From Flavobacterium sp. BFFFF1 (GTDB lineage Bacteria; Bacteroidota; Bacteroidia; Flavobacteriales; Flavobacteriaceae): a stretch of 64,000 bases of DNA. The translations under genes were made by a program, and so were the position numbers. The stretch spans positions 1 through 64,000 of the forward strand of contig NZ_NKJE01000010.1 in assembly GCF_002256285.1 (NCBI RefSeq), in the 5' to 3' direction. Under the pieces are notes generated by a model. The model did not search any database. It saw nothing but the letters and a program-made list of their open reading frames with translations, and was not told the origin of the DNA. Numbering within the stretch: position 1 is the first letter of the stretch; each line of letters opens with the position of its first letter. Positions 32,522 through 39,730 of this stretch are shown here, piece by piece.

Positions 32522-32529
32522 TATATTTG
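32522..32529 (+). promoter_or_regulatory. -7 promoter element of glmM
   Basis: TATATTTG matches TAnnTTTG. With transcription starting about 7 bp later (about 32536), the ATG at 32531 would be too early and the ATG at 32546 becomes the likely start. Confidence 0.55.
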
Positions 32530-32545
32530 CATGAAACAAACTACT

Positions 32546-33934
32546 ATGACACTTATTAAATCCATTTCCGGAATCCGTGGAACCATTGGCGGGAAAACCG
32601 GCGACAACCTGACACCAGTTGATGCGGTAAAATTCGCATCGGCCTATGGTACTTTCTTAAAAAACAACATTGCCAAAGAAAAACTGACCGTCGTTATCGG
32701 TCGCGATGCCCGTATTTCAGGCCCCATGATTCATAACCTCGTGATGAATACGTTAATCGGACTCGGAATCGACGTCATCGACTTGGGGCTGTCCACCACA
32801 CCTACAGTAGAAGTAGCCGTGCCATTGGAACAGGCTGATGGCGGCATCATCCTTACCGCCTCACACAATCCGAAACAATGGAATGCATTGAAGCTCTTAA
32901 ATGCCAAAGGCGAATTCCTAAGCGGTGCCGATGGGGCCAAAATCCTTGAAATTGCGGAAGCGGAAGCCTTTGATTTTGCTGATGTGGATCACCTTGGCGA
33001 AATTACTTCCAATGATTCCTACATGGACATCCATATTGATGAAGTGCTCGATTTGCCTTTGGTTGATGTTGAAGCCGTTAAAGCCGCGAAATTTAAAGTG
33101 GTGGTTGATGGCGTAAACTCGTCAGGAGGGGTCATCATCCCGATGATCCTGGAGCAAATGGGGGTCGAAGTGGTAAAATTGTACTGCGAGCCCAATGGCC
33201 ATTTTCCGCACAATCCTGAACCGCTGAAAGAACACCTAACGGATATTTGCGAGCTTGTAGTAAAAGAGAAAGCGGATTTGGGGATTGTGGTCGATCCAGA
33301 CGTAGACCGCCTCGCGTTTATTAGTGAGGATGGCGAGATGTTTGGGGAAGAATATACGCTGGTTGCCGTTGCGGATTATGTGTTGAGCAGAACGCCCGGA
33401 AATACGGTTTCGAATATGTCTTCGTCGCGTGCTTTGCGTGATGTGACCAATAAACACAATGGCTCGTATGAAGCCAGTGCCGTAGGCGAGGTAAACGTAG
33501 TCGAACTGATGAAAAAGAACAACGCCGTAATCGGCGGAGAAGGAAATGGCGGCATCATATACCCTGAACTGCACTATGGCCGCGACAGCCTGGTAGGGGT
33601 CGCACTGTTCCTGACACACCTGGCCAATAAGAAAATGAAGGTTTCCGAACTGCGTGCGTCGTATCCGGAATATTATATGAGCAAAAATAAGATTGAGCTT
33701 ACCCCACAGATTGACGTAGATGCGATTCTGGAAGCCATGACGACGAAGTACGCAAACGAGAAGATTTCCACGATTGACGGGGTGAAGATTGATTTTGCGG
33801 AAGAGTGGGTACACCTGCGCAAATCAAACACGGAGCCGATTATCCGGATTTATACGGAAGCGCCCTCGCAGCAACGGGCTGATGCGCTGGCACTGCGTAT
33901 TATTGATGAAATCAAAGCGATTGCAGGGATATGA
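32546..33934 (+). CDS. glmM: Phosphoglucosamine mutase
   Basis: The 462-residue enzyme converts glucosamine-6-phosphate to glucosamine-1-phosphate for UDP-GlcNAc and cell-wall synthesis. The four domains of the alpha-D-phosphohexomutase family are present, with the phosphoserine loop TASHNPKQWN (Ser106), the metal-binding DPDVDRLAF, the sugar-binding GEGNGGIIYP and the phosphate-binding RKSNTEPIIRIY. The start at 32546 (MTLIKSISGIRGTIGG) was chosen over in-frame ATGs at 32531 and 32489 because it follows the -7 element at a suitable distance and matches the family N-terminus. The phosphoglucomutase/phosphomannomutase specificity is the main alternative. Confidence 0.9.
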   Translation: MTLIKSISGIRGTIGGKTGDNLTPVDAVKFASAYGTFLKNNIAKEKLTVVIGRDARISGPMIHNLVMNTLIGLGIDVIDLGLSTTPTVEVAVPLEQADGGIILTASHNPKQWNALKLLNAKGEFLSGADGAKILEIAEAEAFDFADVDHLGEITSNDSYMDIHIDEVLDLPLVDVEAVKAAKFKVVVDGVNSSGGVIIPMILEQMGVEVVKLYCEPNGHFPHNPEPLKEHLTDICELVVKEKADLGIVVDPDVDRLAFISEDGEMFGEEYTLVAVADYVLSRTPGNTVSNMSSSRALRDVTNKHNGSYEASAVGEVNVVELMKKNNAVIGGEGNGGIIYPELHYGRDSLVGVALFLTHLANKKMKVSELRASYPEYYMSKNKIELTPQIDVDAILEAMTTKYANEKISTIDGVKIDFAEEWVHLRKSNTEPIIRIYTEAPSQQRADALALRIIDEIKAIAGI

Positions 33935-33937
33935 CAA

Positions 33938-33964
33938 AAAAACCGGTTTAGGCCGGTTTTTTTT
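33938..33964. terminator. Two-way intrinsic terminator between glmM and the DUF3298 gene
   Basis: A stem pairing AAAAACCGG (33938-33946) with CCGGTTTTT (33953-33961) around a 6-nt loop has a T run on the right and an A run on the left, so it can stop transcription from both convergent genes. Confidence 0.85.
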
Positions 33965-34736
33965 ATTTTACGGCGAAAATAGATTTTCCGTACGGAGTAA
34001 GATAGGATGTCCAATACTTAATTTCAAGTTCATAGACGAATTCGTCCAATTCGTCGATGGCCCTGTTCACATGGGCGGAACAGCGTTCGGTATAGAAATA
34101 TAGTTTTCCTGGATTGACGGCAAATTTGTAATCTGACAATTCCCCATCTTCGGCTTGATATTGAAGGCAATTCTTATACATAACAAGCATCTCGTTTAAA
34201 GTATTGCGGTTTTCACCGTTTGGTCCTTTGCTGTTTGTATTCAGGCTTTTATTGATTTCCAAAAGTTGCCTTTTTATTTTATTCACCTTATCAGTGTTGA
34301 TCTTTGCTGTAAGTTTTTTGAGTCCTGATTCGGTAAATAAGTCATTCGGCATTATTTTCTGCCCATTATTCAGGTCGAACGTATAATAGCGGGTAAAAGA
34401 TTCACAATAGGCACCACAGCCTTCCATATTGAATTCCAGACATAGAATGCGATCGTCATTCAATATTATTTTATAACTGACATCCCTCAGCATTGGCATG
34501 GCATCTGTTCGGATTTCGTCAAGCAAGTGTTCTTCAGCAGTTCCAGGCTTCGCCTTAAATAGCTCAGACTGCAGGGTGTCATTAATCTTCTGTGCAATCA
34601 CAGATGACTTTTCCATAATGATTTTAGGAAAGCTTTCCACCAGTTGTGTATATGGGCCTGGATGAATATCCTGAATTTCAGCTTTCTGCCCCAGGGCCGC
34701 TGCGCAGTAAAGTAAGAATAATAATATTTGTTTCAT
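33963..34736 (-). CDS. Secreted DUF3298-like protein
   Basis: The 257-residue protein has a signal peptide (MKQILLFLLYCAAALGQKAE) and a C-terminal region like DUF3298, seen in RsiV-type lysozyme-binding and related secreted proteins. Typical segments are YTFDLNNGQKIMPNDLFTES and FYTERCSAHVNRAIDELDEF. A Cys-containing loop (CGAYCESFTRYYTF) sits in the middle. The binding partner is unknown and no sigma factor is adjacent, so an anti-sigma role is not supported here. Its start overlaps the L,D-transpeptidase stop by 4 bp, so the two are cotranscribed. Confidence 0.75.
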   Translation of the reverse strand: MKQILLFLLYCAAALGQKAEIQDIHPGPYTQLVESFPKIIMEKSSVIAQKINDTLQSELFKAKPGTAEEHLLDEIRTDAMPMLRDVSYKIILNDDRILCLEFNMEGCGAYCESFTRYYTFDLNNGQKIMPNDLFTESGLKKLTAKINTDKVNKIKRQLLEINKSLNTNSKGPNGENRNTLNEMLVMYKNCLQYQAEDGELSDYKFAVNPGKLYFYTERCSAHVNRAIDELDEFVYELEIKYWTSYLTPYGKSIFAVK

Positions 34737-35254
34737 GGCTTAATTTCAATAGGTGTACCCATGGCGACAGCGTCAAACAATTCGTCCATCTCGCGATCCG
34801 TCACCGCCATACAGCCATGGGTCCAATCGGTCCAACGATGCAATTTCCCTATCCAGTCGCGGCCGTTGCGCAGTCCGTGGATCTTAATGTCGCCACCGGG
34901 TTTTTTTCCGATTGCTGCTGCAGCCTCACGGTCTGCATCATTGGGATAGGATACGCCTAGGTTCTTGTGGTAGCCGCTGTTCGCATTTTTGGCATTGATG
35001 GTATAGATCCCTTCCGGTGTTTTCATGTCACCCTCATAAGCCTTGTGGCCAATGGGATCGGAGCCAAGTGAGATCGTATAGGTTTTGATTAGTTTTCCAT
35101 CGGCGTAGGCGAGGAGTTTCCTTTTTGATTTATACACCACAAGCAAATCAACTTTGGTGTCTTCCGGCAAAGCCGTTTCGGGCCAGCAGTAATAGCCGGC
35201 GATGACGAAAAGAATTATAGCGATTACGATGAACATGTTTTTGATGGGTTTCAT
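34733..35254 (-). CDS. L,D-transpeptidase (YkuD domain)
   Basis: The 173-residue protein has one N-terminal membrane anchor (about residues 7-24) and a YkuD catalytic domain (about 38-172). The active-site motif is IKIHGL for the upstream His and HGCMAV for the catalytic Cys. These enzymes make 3-3 peptidoglycan crosslinks or attach proteins to the wall; some are murein hydrolase-like regulators. The domain opens VDLLVVYKSKRKLLAYADGK, as usual. It overlaps the DUF3298 gene and follows a small unknown gene by 13 bp, forming a three-gene run. Confidence 0.92.
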   Translation of the reverse strand: MKPIKNMFIVIAIILFVIAGYYCWPETALPEDTKVDLLVVYKSKRKLLAYADGKLIKTYTISLGSDPIGHKAYEGDMKTPEGIYTINAKNANSGYHKNLGVSYPNDADREAAAAIGKKPGGDIKIHGLRNGRDWIGKLHRWTDWTHGCMAVTDREMDELFDAVAMGTPIEIKP

Positions 35255-35267
35255 TGCGGTTAAGCCA

Positions 35268-35474
35268 TTAAATTTTCTGCTTTAGGTAACATCTAGTTAT
35301 AGGCTGTGCCCAGTATTTCTGTACGTCATATTCCTGTTGCAGGTGTGCTGCGACTTCGTTTGATTTTTTATCCGATACATTAAAATCGTCGGGTATGCTA
35401 ACCCGTTCGGATTTTACTTTCCCCATTTTTCCCACCACCTGTTCATCGGTGACCTCCCAATATACAGCTTTCAT
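35268..35474 (-). CDS. Small cytosolic protein of unknown function
   Basis: The 68-residue protein has no signal peptide or membrane helix. It opens MKAVYWEVTDEQVVGKMGKV and ends basic (ITRCYLKQKI). No family is recognised. It precedes the L,D-transpeptidase gene by 13 bp on the same strand, which suggests cotranscription. Composition is like that of the neighbouring genes and argues for a real gene, but support is limited to position and codon character. Confidence 0.6.
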   Translation of the reverse strand: MKAVYWEVTDEQVVGKMGKVKSERVSIPDDFNVSDKKSNEVAAHLQQEYDVQKYWAQPITRCYLKQKI

Positions 35475-35574
35475 TCCTTTTTTAAGCGAATATAATCATA
35501 AACGTTTTGCGATAAAATTTCATAATGTTTTTTTAAATTTTCAGGTTAAATGGTTCAGTTGCTGCAAACGGCTT

Positions 35575-35582
35575 TATATTTG
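35575..35582 (+). promoter_or_regulatory. -7 promoter element of the DUF4197 pair
   Basis: TATATTTG matches TAnnTTTG, 18 bp before the first DUF4197 start at 35601. Confidence 0.55.
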
Positions 35583-35600
35583 TTTTGCAAAAAATAAAGT

Positions 35601-36323
35601 ATGAAAAAATTATTCCTGTTGCTTCTGGTGTTACCCATTGCAGGCAACGCCCAGTTGAAAGGGCTGGTGAAGAAGGCCTCTGAAAAAGTGAATGCGGTAA
35701 CCAAAAACAATGGTACGGTAGATATTGCTGCCGGGTTGAAGGAAGCGCTCAACAAGGGTGTCTCCGAACAGGTCTCGAAATTGACCGCCGTTGACGGATT
35801 CTATAAAAATGAAGCCGTAAAGATATTAATGCCCGAAGAACTCCAGAAAGTGGATAAGGCATTGCGGAAAATGGGTATGGGCAAACTGGCCGATGATGGA
35901 ATCAAAGCCCTGAACCGCGCAGCTGAAGACGCCGTAAAAGAAGCCACTCCGATATTTGTCGACGCGATTAAAAATATGACTGTCAAAGATGCCAAAAACA
36001 TCCTGATGGGCAGCGACAATGCGGCAACCACATACCTCCAGGGGCAGACCACCACACCCTTGTACGCGAAATTCAATCCCATCGTGAAGCAATCGATTGG
36101 GAAGGTGGGCGCCGATGTCATTTGGGAATCCATCATCAAGAAATACAACGCGATTCCATTGGTGACAAAAGTAAATCCCGACATCAACGATTATGTCACC
36201 AACAAAGCGCTTGATGGTGTTTTTACAATGATTACCGTGGAAGAAAAAAACATCAGGAACAATCTCGAATCAAGGACGTCCGACCTGCTCAGGAAAGTAT
36301 TCGCCATGCAGGACCAAAACTAA
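35601..36323 (+). CDS. Exported DUF4197 protein (paralogue 1)
   Basis: The 240-residue protein has a signal peptide (MKKLFLLLLVLPIAGNAQLK) and a helical DUF4197 domain (about residues 40-240) with AAGLKEALNKGVSEQVSKL, VDKALRKMGMGKLADDG and NRAAEDAVKEATPIFVDAI. The family's function is unknown. The next gene, 6 bp downstream, is a clear duplicate with a lipoprotein signal. The pair is transcribed from the -7 element at 35575-35582. Confidence 0.88.
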   Translation: MKKLFLLLLVLPIAGNAQLKGLVKKASEKVNAVTKNNGTVDIAAGLKEALNKGVSEQVSKLTAVDGFYKNEAVKILMPEELQKVDKALRKMGMGKLADDGIKALNRAAEDAVKEATPIFVDAIKNMTVKDAKNILMGSDNAATTYLQGQTTTPLYAKFNPIVKQSIGKVGADVIWESIIKKYNAIPLVTKVNPDINDYVTNKALDGVFTMITVEEKNIRNNLESRTSDLLRKVFAMQDQN

Positions 36324-36329
36324 ATAAAT

Positions 36330-37034
36330 ATGAAAAAAATACTAGCCGTTCTTGTCGTGTTTTCATTGTCGGGCTGTGCTGAATTGCAGCAGGTAGCAAG
36401 CCAATACCCGCAATTGGGTGGTGTGCTGACCAATCCCGATATCGCCGCCGGATTGCGTGAAGCACTGAACAATGGCATTTCCAAAGAAGTCACCAAGTTA
36501 ACCGCTACGGATGGTTTCTTTAAGAACGAGGCAGTGAAGATTTTGCTGCCCGCTGAACTGCAAAAGGTTGATAAAACGCTGCGAAACATAGGTTTGTCCA
36601 GTTTGGCCGATGAGGGACTTAAAGTATTGAACCGCGCCGCCGAAAGTGCTGTAAAAGAAGCTACACCAATTTTCGTGGATGCTGTAAAAAACATCACGTT
36701 TACGGATGCCAAAAACATACTCCTGGGAAATGACAGCGCCGCTACGTTATACCTTGAAAACGCGACGTCAGGCGCGCTGTATTCAAAGTTCAGTCCGGTA
36801 GTAAAGGCGTCATTGGCAAAAGTTGGTGCCGACAAGGTCTGGGCAAATATTATTTCAAAATACAACGCAGTACCGCTGGTGAATAAAGTCAGTCCAGATC
36901 TTAAGGATTACGTGACCAAAGAGGCGATGAAGGGTGTTTTTAAAATGATCGCGGTAGAAGAAAAGGATATCCGCACGAACCTAAGCGCCAGAAGCAGTGA
37001 TTTGTTGAAACGCGTCTTTGCATTGCAGGATTAA
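36330..37034 (+). CDS. DUF4197 lipoprotein (paralogue 2)
   Basis: The 234-residue protein has a lipobox (MKKILAVLVVFSLSGC, lipidated Cys16) and a DUF4197 domain over about residues 37-234 that matches paralogue 1 closely: AAGLREALNNGISKEVTKL, and RAAESAVKEATPIFVDAVK. The duplication has split the pair into a probably soluble periplasmic form and a lipid-anchored form. It follows paralogue 1 by 6 bp and may be translationally coupled. The function is unknown. Confidence 0.88.
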   Translation: MKKILAVLVVFSLSGCAELQQVASQYPQLGGVLTNPDIAAGLREALNNGISKEVTKLTATDGFFKNEAVKILLPAELQKVDKTLRNIGLSSLADEGLKVLNRAAESAVKEATPIFVDAVKNITFTDAKNILLGNDSAATLYLENATSGALYSKFSPVVKASLAKVGADKVWANIISKYNAVPLVNKVSPDLKDYVTKEAMKGVFKMIAVEEKDIRTNLSARSSDLLKRVFALQD

Positions 37035-37096
37035 TTTTATAAAAGCCATAACAAATAAATAACAGAGTGTTAACATATTGATTTTTAAAAAAGTAT

Positions 37097-37178
37097 GATA
37101 TTTGTACCGTAGAAATACACTCATATTGGTTTGGTTAGTTAGAGTTTTAAAGGGCCGGAATTTTTTCCGGCTCTTTTT
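37097..37178 (+). ncRNA. Candidate small RNA ending in a strong terminator
   Basis: GATATTTG at 37097-37104 resembles the -7 element TAnnTTTG with one mismatch, and a strong rho-independent terminator lies 47 bp later. No ORF of useful length lies between. Transcription from this element would give an RNA of about 65-70 nt. The alternative is that the hairpin is simply the terminator of the DUF4197 pair, 117 bp after its last stop codon. Confidence 0.3.
37151..37178 (+). terminator. Intrinsic terminator downstream of the DUF4197 pair
   Basis: A 7-bp perfect stem (GCCGGAA with TTCCGGC), extended by three more pairs including one G-U, surrounds a TTTT loop and is followed by five T. Confidence 0.88.
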
Positions 37179-37254
37179 ATTTGTACCACAGCGATTTAAC
37201 GCCAGCGGGCCAATTCTTAACAAAATTTGATGATTTAATACCTTTTTGTTGGCG

Positions 37255-37262
37255 TACCTTTG
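37255..37262 (+). promoter_or_regulatory. -7 promoter element of a 46-residue ORF
   Basis: TACCTTTG matches TAnnTTTG, 14 bp before the ATG at 37277. Confidence 0.5.
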
Positions 37263-37276
37263 CCGAAAATTTACTT

Positions 37277-37417
37277 ATGAAAGGCTTATTGCAAGAGAAA
37301 ACAGATGTTGAAAAGCTTCGCTACGAATACAAGATTGCCGCAGAAACAAACTTCGCTTCCCATAAATTAAACATTCCGGAAACAGTATTTGAAGATACGG
37401 AGGCCTGCCCCTGCTAA
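37277..37417 (+). CDS. Small 46-residue protein ending in Cys-Pro-Cys
   Basis: The ORF starts at the ATG 14 bp after a perfect -7 element and encodes MKGLLQEKTDVEKLRYEYKI at its N-terminus; it ends EACPC. The composition is protein-like, with a charged helix over residues 7-30. It overlaps the 3' end of the convergent metal/cobalamin-binding gene by 4 bp. The CPC end could bind metal or form a disulfide. No family is recognised. The start used here is the ATG nearest the promoter; in-frame start codons further upstream would lie ahead of the promoter element. Confidence 0.6.
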   Translation: MKGLLQEKTDVEKLRYEYKIAAETNFASHKLNIPETVFEDTEACPC

Positions 37418-38220
37418 TCGCCGATTCGGTTTTGGAGCTGCCTGAAATACGCAAACGACTTTAATACCCGGCTGCCATACCAGGAAAACATCTCCCCATC
37501 GACAAAGACGACTTTGGCATGGTGCGTGAACCGACCCACCTCAAAAGCGTCTTCTTCTTTAAACGGGTAAGGCTCTGACGATAGGAATACGATTTCAGGA
37601 TCGCCTTGTATGCGGAGCTTCTGGATGTGTACTTCAGGATAGCGTCCTTTGTTGGCATAGATGTTTGTAAACCCATTTAATTGCAGCATTTCGTCAATGA
37701 AGTTATCGTTTCCTGCTACCATCCAGGGATCTTTCCAGATAAAATAGGCAACTTTACGAATTGGCCTGCCCATGACGAATTGTTGGAATTCGCGCTGCGC
37801 AAAGTTGATTTTGTCAATCCACTTCCGTGCTTCTGTCCGGCGGTTGAACAATGCGCCAAATTGCCGGATCATTTCCAGGTTGTCTTCGAGCGTAACAATG
37901 TTGGTGACCCAGACCGGCGCAATGTCACGGAGCGCTTCCACGATTTCAAGCGTATTTTCTTCCTTATTGCAGATGATCATGTCAGGCTGTAGCAGGCGGA
38001 TTTTCTCGATGTGGACTTTTTTCGTACCACCGACAATCTTTTTGGTTGATTTAAGGTGGAACGGATGCACACAGAATTTCGTAATGCCTACGATTTCCTG
38101 CTCCAGCCCAAGGTCATAGAGTAATTCTGTTTGAGAAGGCACGAGTGAAACGATGCGTTTCGGGGTTTCTTCAAACTGGAACAGGTGACCGAGCTGGTCT
38201 GTAAAATCTGGCATCTGCAT
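37414..38220 (-). CDS. Helical-backbone metal receptor (BtuF/FhuD-like substrate-binding protein)
   Basis: The 268-residue protein has the fold of cobalamin- and siderophore-binding receptors, with KRIVSLVPSQTELLYDLGLE near its start, then VGGTKKVHIEKIRLLQPDMI and a C-terminal lobe (ERVTHHAKVVFVDGEMFSWY-type sequence). No signal peptide is visible, which is unusual for an ABC substrate-binding protein and suggests a cytosolic or differently secreted role. The start at 38220 (MQMPDF) is likely because a -7 element lies 10 bp upstream; ATG 38214 is nearly as good. A 71-codon upstream extension would run through the rlmH promoter and start region and was rejected. It is divergent from rlmH. Confidence 0.82.
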   Translation of the reverse strand: MQMPDFTDQLGHLFQFEETPKRIVSLVPSQTELLYDLGLEQEIVGITKFCVHPFHLKSTKKIVGGTKKVHIEKIRLLQPDMIICNKEENTLEIVEALRDIAPVWVTNIVTLEDNLEMIRQFGALFNRRTEARKWIDKINFAQREFQQFVMGRPIRKVAYFIWKDPWMVAGNDNFIDEMLQLNGFTNIYANKGRYPEVHIQKLRIQGDPEIVFLSSEPYPFKEEDAFEVGRFTHHAKVVFVDGEMFSWYGSRVLKSFAYFRQLQNRIGD

Positions 38221-38229
38221 AATTTTTGC

Positions 38230-38237
38230 CAAAAATA
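38230..38237 (-). promoter_or_regulatory. -7 promoter element of the BtuF-like gene
   Basis: On the minus strand this reads TATTTTTG (TAnnTTTG), 9 bp before the ATG at 38220, leaving almost no leader. Confidence 0.45.
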
Positions 38238-38242
38238 CTAAA

Positions 38243-38250
38243 TAACTTTG
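38243..38250 (+). promoter_or_regulatory. -7 promoter element of rlmH
   Basis: TAACTTTG matches TAnnTTTG, 27 bp before the rlmH ATG at 38278. It is nearly back-to-back with the minus-strand element at 38230-38237. Confidence 0.5.
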
Positions 38251-38277
38251 CACCTTTGTGGTACCAATTTTTGCGAA

Positions 38278-38751
38278 ATGAACATCAGATTGCTCGCCAT
38301 CGGGAAAACAGACAACAAACATTTGCAGGCGCTCATTGACGAATACACGAAGAGGTTGTCGTTTTATATCAAGTTTGATCTTGAAATCATTCCCGATATC
38401 AAAAATGTAAAAAACCTTTCTGAAAGCCAGCAAAAGGAAAAGGAAGGTGAATTGATTCTTTCAAAAATCACACCTACCGATCAATTGATTTTGCTTGATG
38501 AAAATGGGAAAAGTTACTCCAGCGTTGGTTTTTCCGATGAATTGCAAAAGAAGATGAATTCGGGTGTAAAGACGCTGGTGTTTGTCATCGGTGGCCCTTA
38601 CGGTTTTTCGGAAGCAGTGTATGCCAAAGCCAATGGAAAAATCTCGTTGTCGTTAATGACTTTTTCCCACCAGATGGTCAGGCTGTTTTTTATTGAGCAA
38701 TTGTATCGGGGGTTTACGATATTGCGGAACGAACCCTATCACCACAATTGA
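38278..38751 (+). CDS. rlmH: 23S rRNA (pseudouridine-1915-N3)-methyltransferase
   Basis: The 157-residue protein is a SPOUT-family methyltransferase that acts on pseudouridine 1915 in helix 69 of 23S rRNA. The family signature FVIGGPYGFSEAVY and the C-terminal trefoil-knot segment QMVRLFFIEQLYRGFTILRN...YHH are intact, and the length matches the family. The ATG at 38278 gives the standard start MNIRLLAIGKT. The stop codon lies inside the left arm of a long inverted repeat that also forms the end of the convergent folP gene. Confidence 0.95.
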   Translation: MNIRLLAIGKTDNKHLQALIDEYTKRLSFYIKFDLEIIPDIKNVKNLSESQQKEKEGELILSKITPTDQLILLDENGKSYSSVGFSDELQKKMNSGVKTLVFVIGGPYGFSEAVYAKANGKISLSLMTFSHQMVRLFFIEQLYRGFTILRNEPYHHN

Positions 38752-38835
38752 TAATTGACAATGGCACAATTGACAATTATCATACCACGTCTTAAATTGT
38801 TAATTATCAATTGTGCCATTGTCAATTATCAATTG
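38745..38835. repeat. 35-bp-arm inverted repeat overlapping the ends of rlmH and folP
   Basis: Arms at 38745-38779 and 38801-38835 pair at 34 of 35 positions around a 21-nt loop. The left arm includes the last two codons and stop of rlmH. The right arm includes the stop and last ten codons of folP on the opposite strand. It should form a strong hairpin at the 3' end of both transcripts and probably helps end them. Confidence 0.9.
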
Positions 38836-39642
38836 ACAAAGTTTCACGCATTCTACTGCTTCTTTGACGTCGTGGACCCGCAGGATATTTGCGCCTTTAG
38901 TGAGTGCAATGGTGTTTAAAACCGTGGTTCCGTTGAGCGAATCTTTGCTACTGGTTTCCAATAACTTATAAATCATTGATTTTCTTGAAATACCAATTAG
39001 TATCGGTAGTTGCAGCACTTGAAATAGTTGCGCCTTTTGCATGACTTCGTAATTCTGTTCCAGTGTTTTTGCGAATCCAAACCCGGGATCGATAATCAGG
39101 TCGTTGATGCCAAAACGCCTGGCTTCATTGACTTTTTCAGAAAAATAAAACAGCATCTCTGCGACAATATTGTCGTATTGCGCGAGCTCCTGCATCGTTT
39201 TTGGATTGCCTTTCATGTGCATCATGATGTAAGGAACGCCAAGGCCAGCAACAGTTTTCATCATGTTTGGATCAAGGTTTCCTGCAGCAATATCGTTTAC
39301 GATGGCGGCACCGTGTTCGACAGCGGCCTTCGCCACAGTACTGCGGAAGGTGTCAACAGACAGTATCGTTTCAGGGAATTGTTTTAATATCGATTTTATG
39401 ACGGGGATGATTCGGTCAATCTCTTCAGGCTCGGACACGAAGTCGGCTCCCGGTTTGCTGGAATACCCGCCAATATCGATAAAATCCGCACCGTCACTGA
39501 GCATTTTCTCCGCTTGGGCCAAAAGGGCATGTTCAGAATTATAACGCCCGCCATCGTAGAAGGAGTCAGGTGTTGCATTCAGGATTCCCATCACTTTGGG
39601 GACATTCAGGTCGATCAGTTTTCCGTTGCAGTTAATCGTCAT
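38800..39642 (-). CDS. folP: Dihydropteroate synthase
   Basis: The 280-residue enzyme joins para-aminobenzoate to hydroxymethyl-dihydropterin diphosphate in folate synthesis and is the target of sulfonamides. The diphosphate-binding loop MGILNATPDSFYDGG, the second motif GADFIDIGGYSSKPGA and the later NDIAAGN and DPGFGFAKT segments are intact. The last ten residues (LIIDNGTIDN) are encoded by an intergenic palindrome, so the native end may have been replaced by that repeat. It is divergent from the DUF1599 gene. Confidence 0.94.
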   Translation of the reverse strand: MTINCNGKLIDLNVPKVMGILNATPDSFYDGGRYNSEHALLAQAEKMLSDGADFIDIGGYSSKPGADFVSEPEEIDRIIPVIKSILKQFPETILSVDTFRSTVAKAAVEHGAAIVNDIAAGNLDPNMMKTVAGLGVPYIMMHMKGNPKTMQELAQYDNIVAEMLFYFSEKVNEARRFGINDLIIDPGFGFAKTLEQNYEVMQKAQLFQVLQLPILIGISRKSMIYKLLETSSKDSLNGTTVLNTIALTKGANILRVHDVKEAVECVKLCQLIIDNGTIDN

Positions 39643-39670
39643 GGGATTCGGTTTTCAGTGTGGCAGTGGC

Positions 39671-39701
39671 TTTGTACTTCAATCTAATTTCCATACTTTT
39701 G
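39671..39701 (+). promoter_or_regulatory. Full Bacteroidota promoter upstream of the DUF1599 gene
   Basis: TTTG at 39671-39674 and TACTTTTG at 39694-39701 are separated by 19 bp, the exact consensus TTTG-N19-TAnnTTTG. It lies 29 bp before the ATG at 39731 and is the best promoter seen in the window. It should drive DUF1599, BT_3928 and the ABC permease. Confidence 0.75.
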
Positions 39702-39730
39702 AAAAAATTACGAAACAAAGATACACCGAA

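Larger units (their letters stand above)
31962..32545. other. Gene-free 584-bp spacer with several repeat types
   Basis: This spacer lies between the divergent AcpH-like and glmM genes. Its contents are the 16-bp tandem pair at 31971-32002, a near-consensus minus-strand -7 element (TATATTTA) around 32010-32017, the imperfect long direct repeat of 32122-32158 and 32345-32390, a doubled GTTTCGTTC at 32268-32287 with an inverted partner around 32428-32438, and the glmM promoter at the right end. An ORF of 95 codons at 32061-32348 has an unconvincing composition and is not annotated as a gene. Confidence 0.6.

Noticed and set aside
33236..33814. 192-codon minus-strand ORF opposite glmM
   Set aside because: The whole frame is inside glmM, which has all catalytic motifs; the antisense protein resembles no family.
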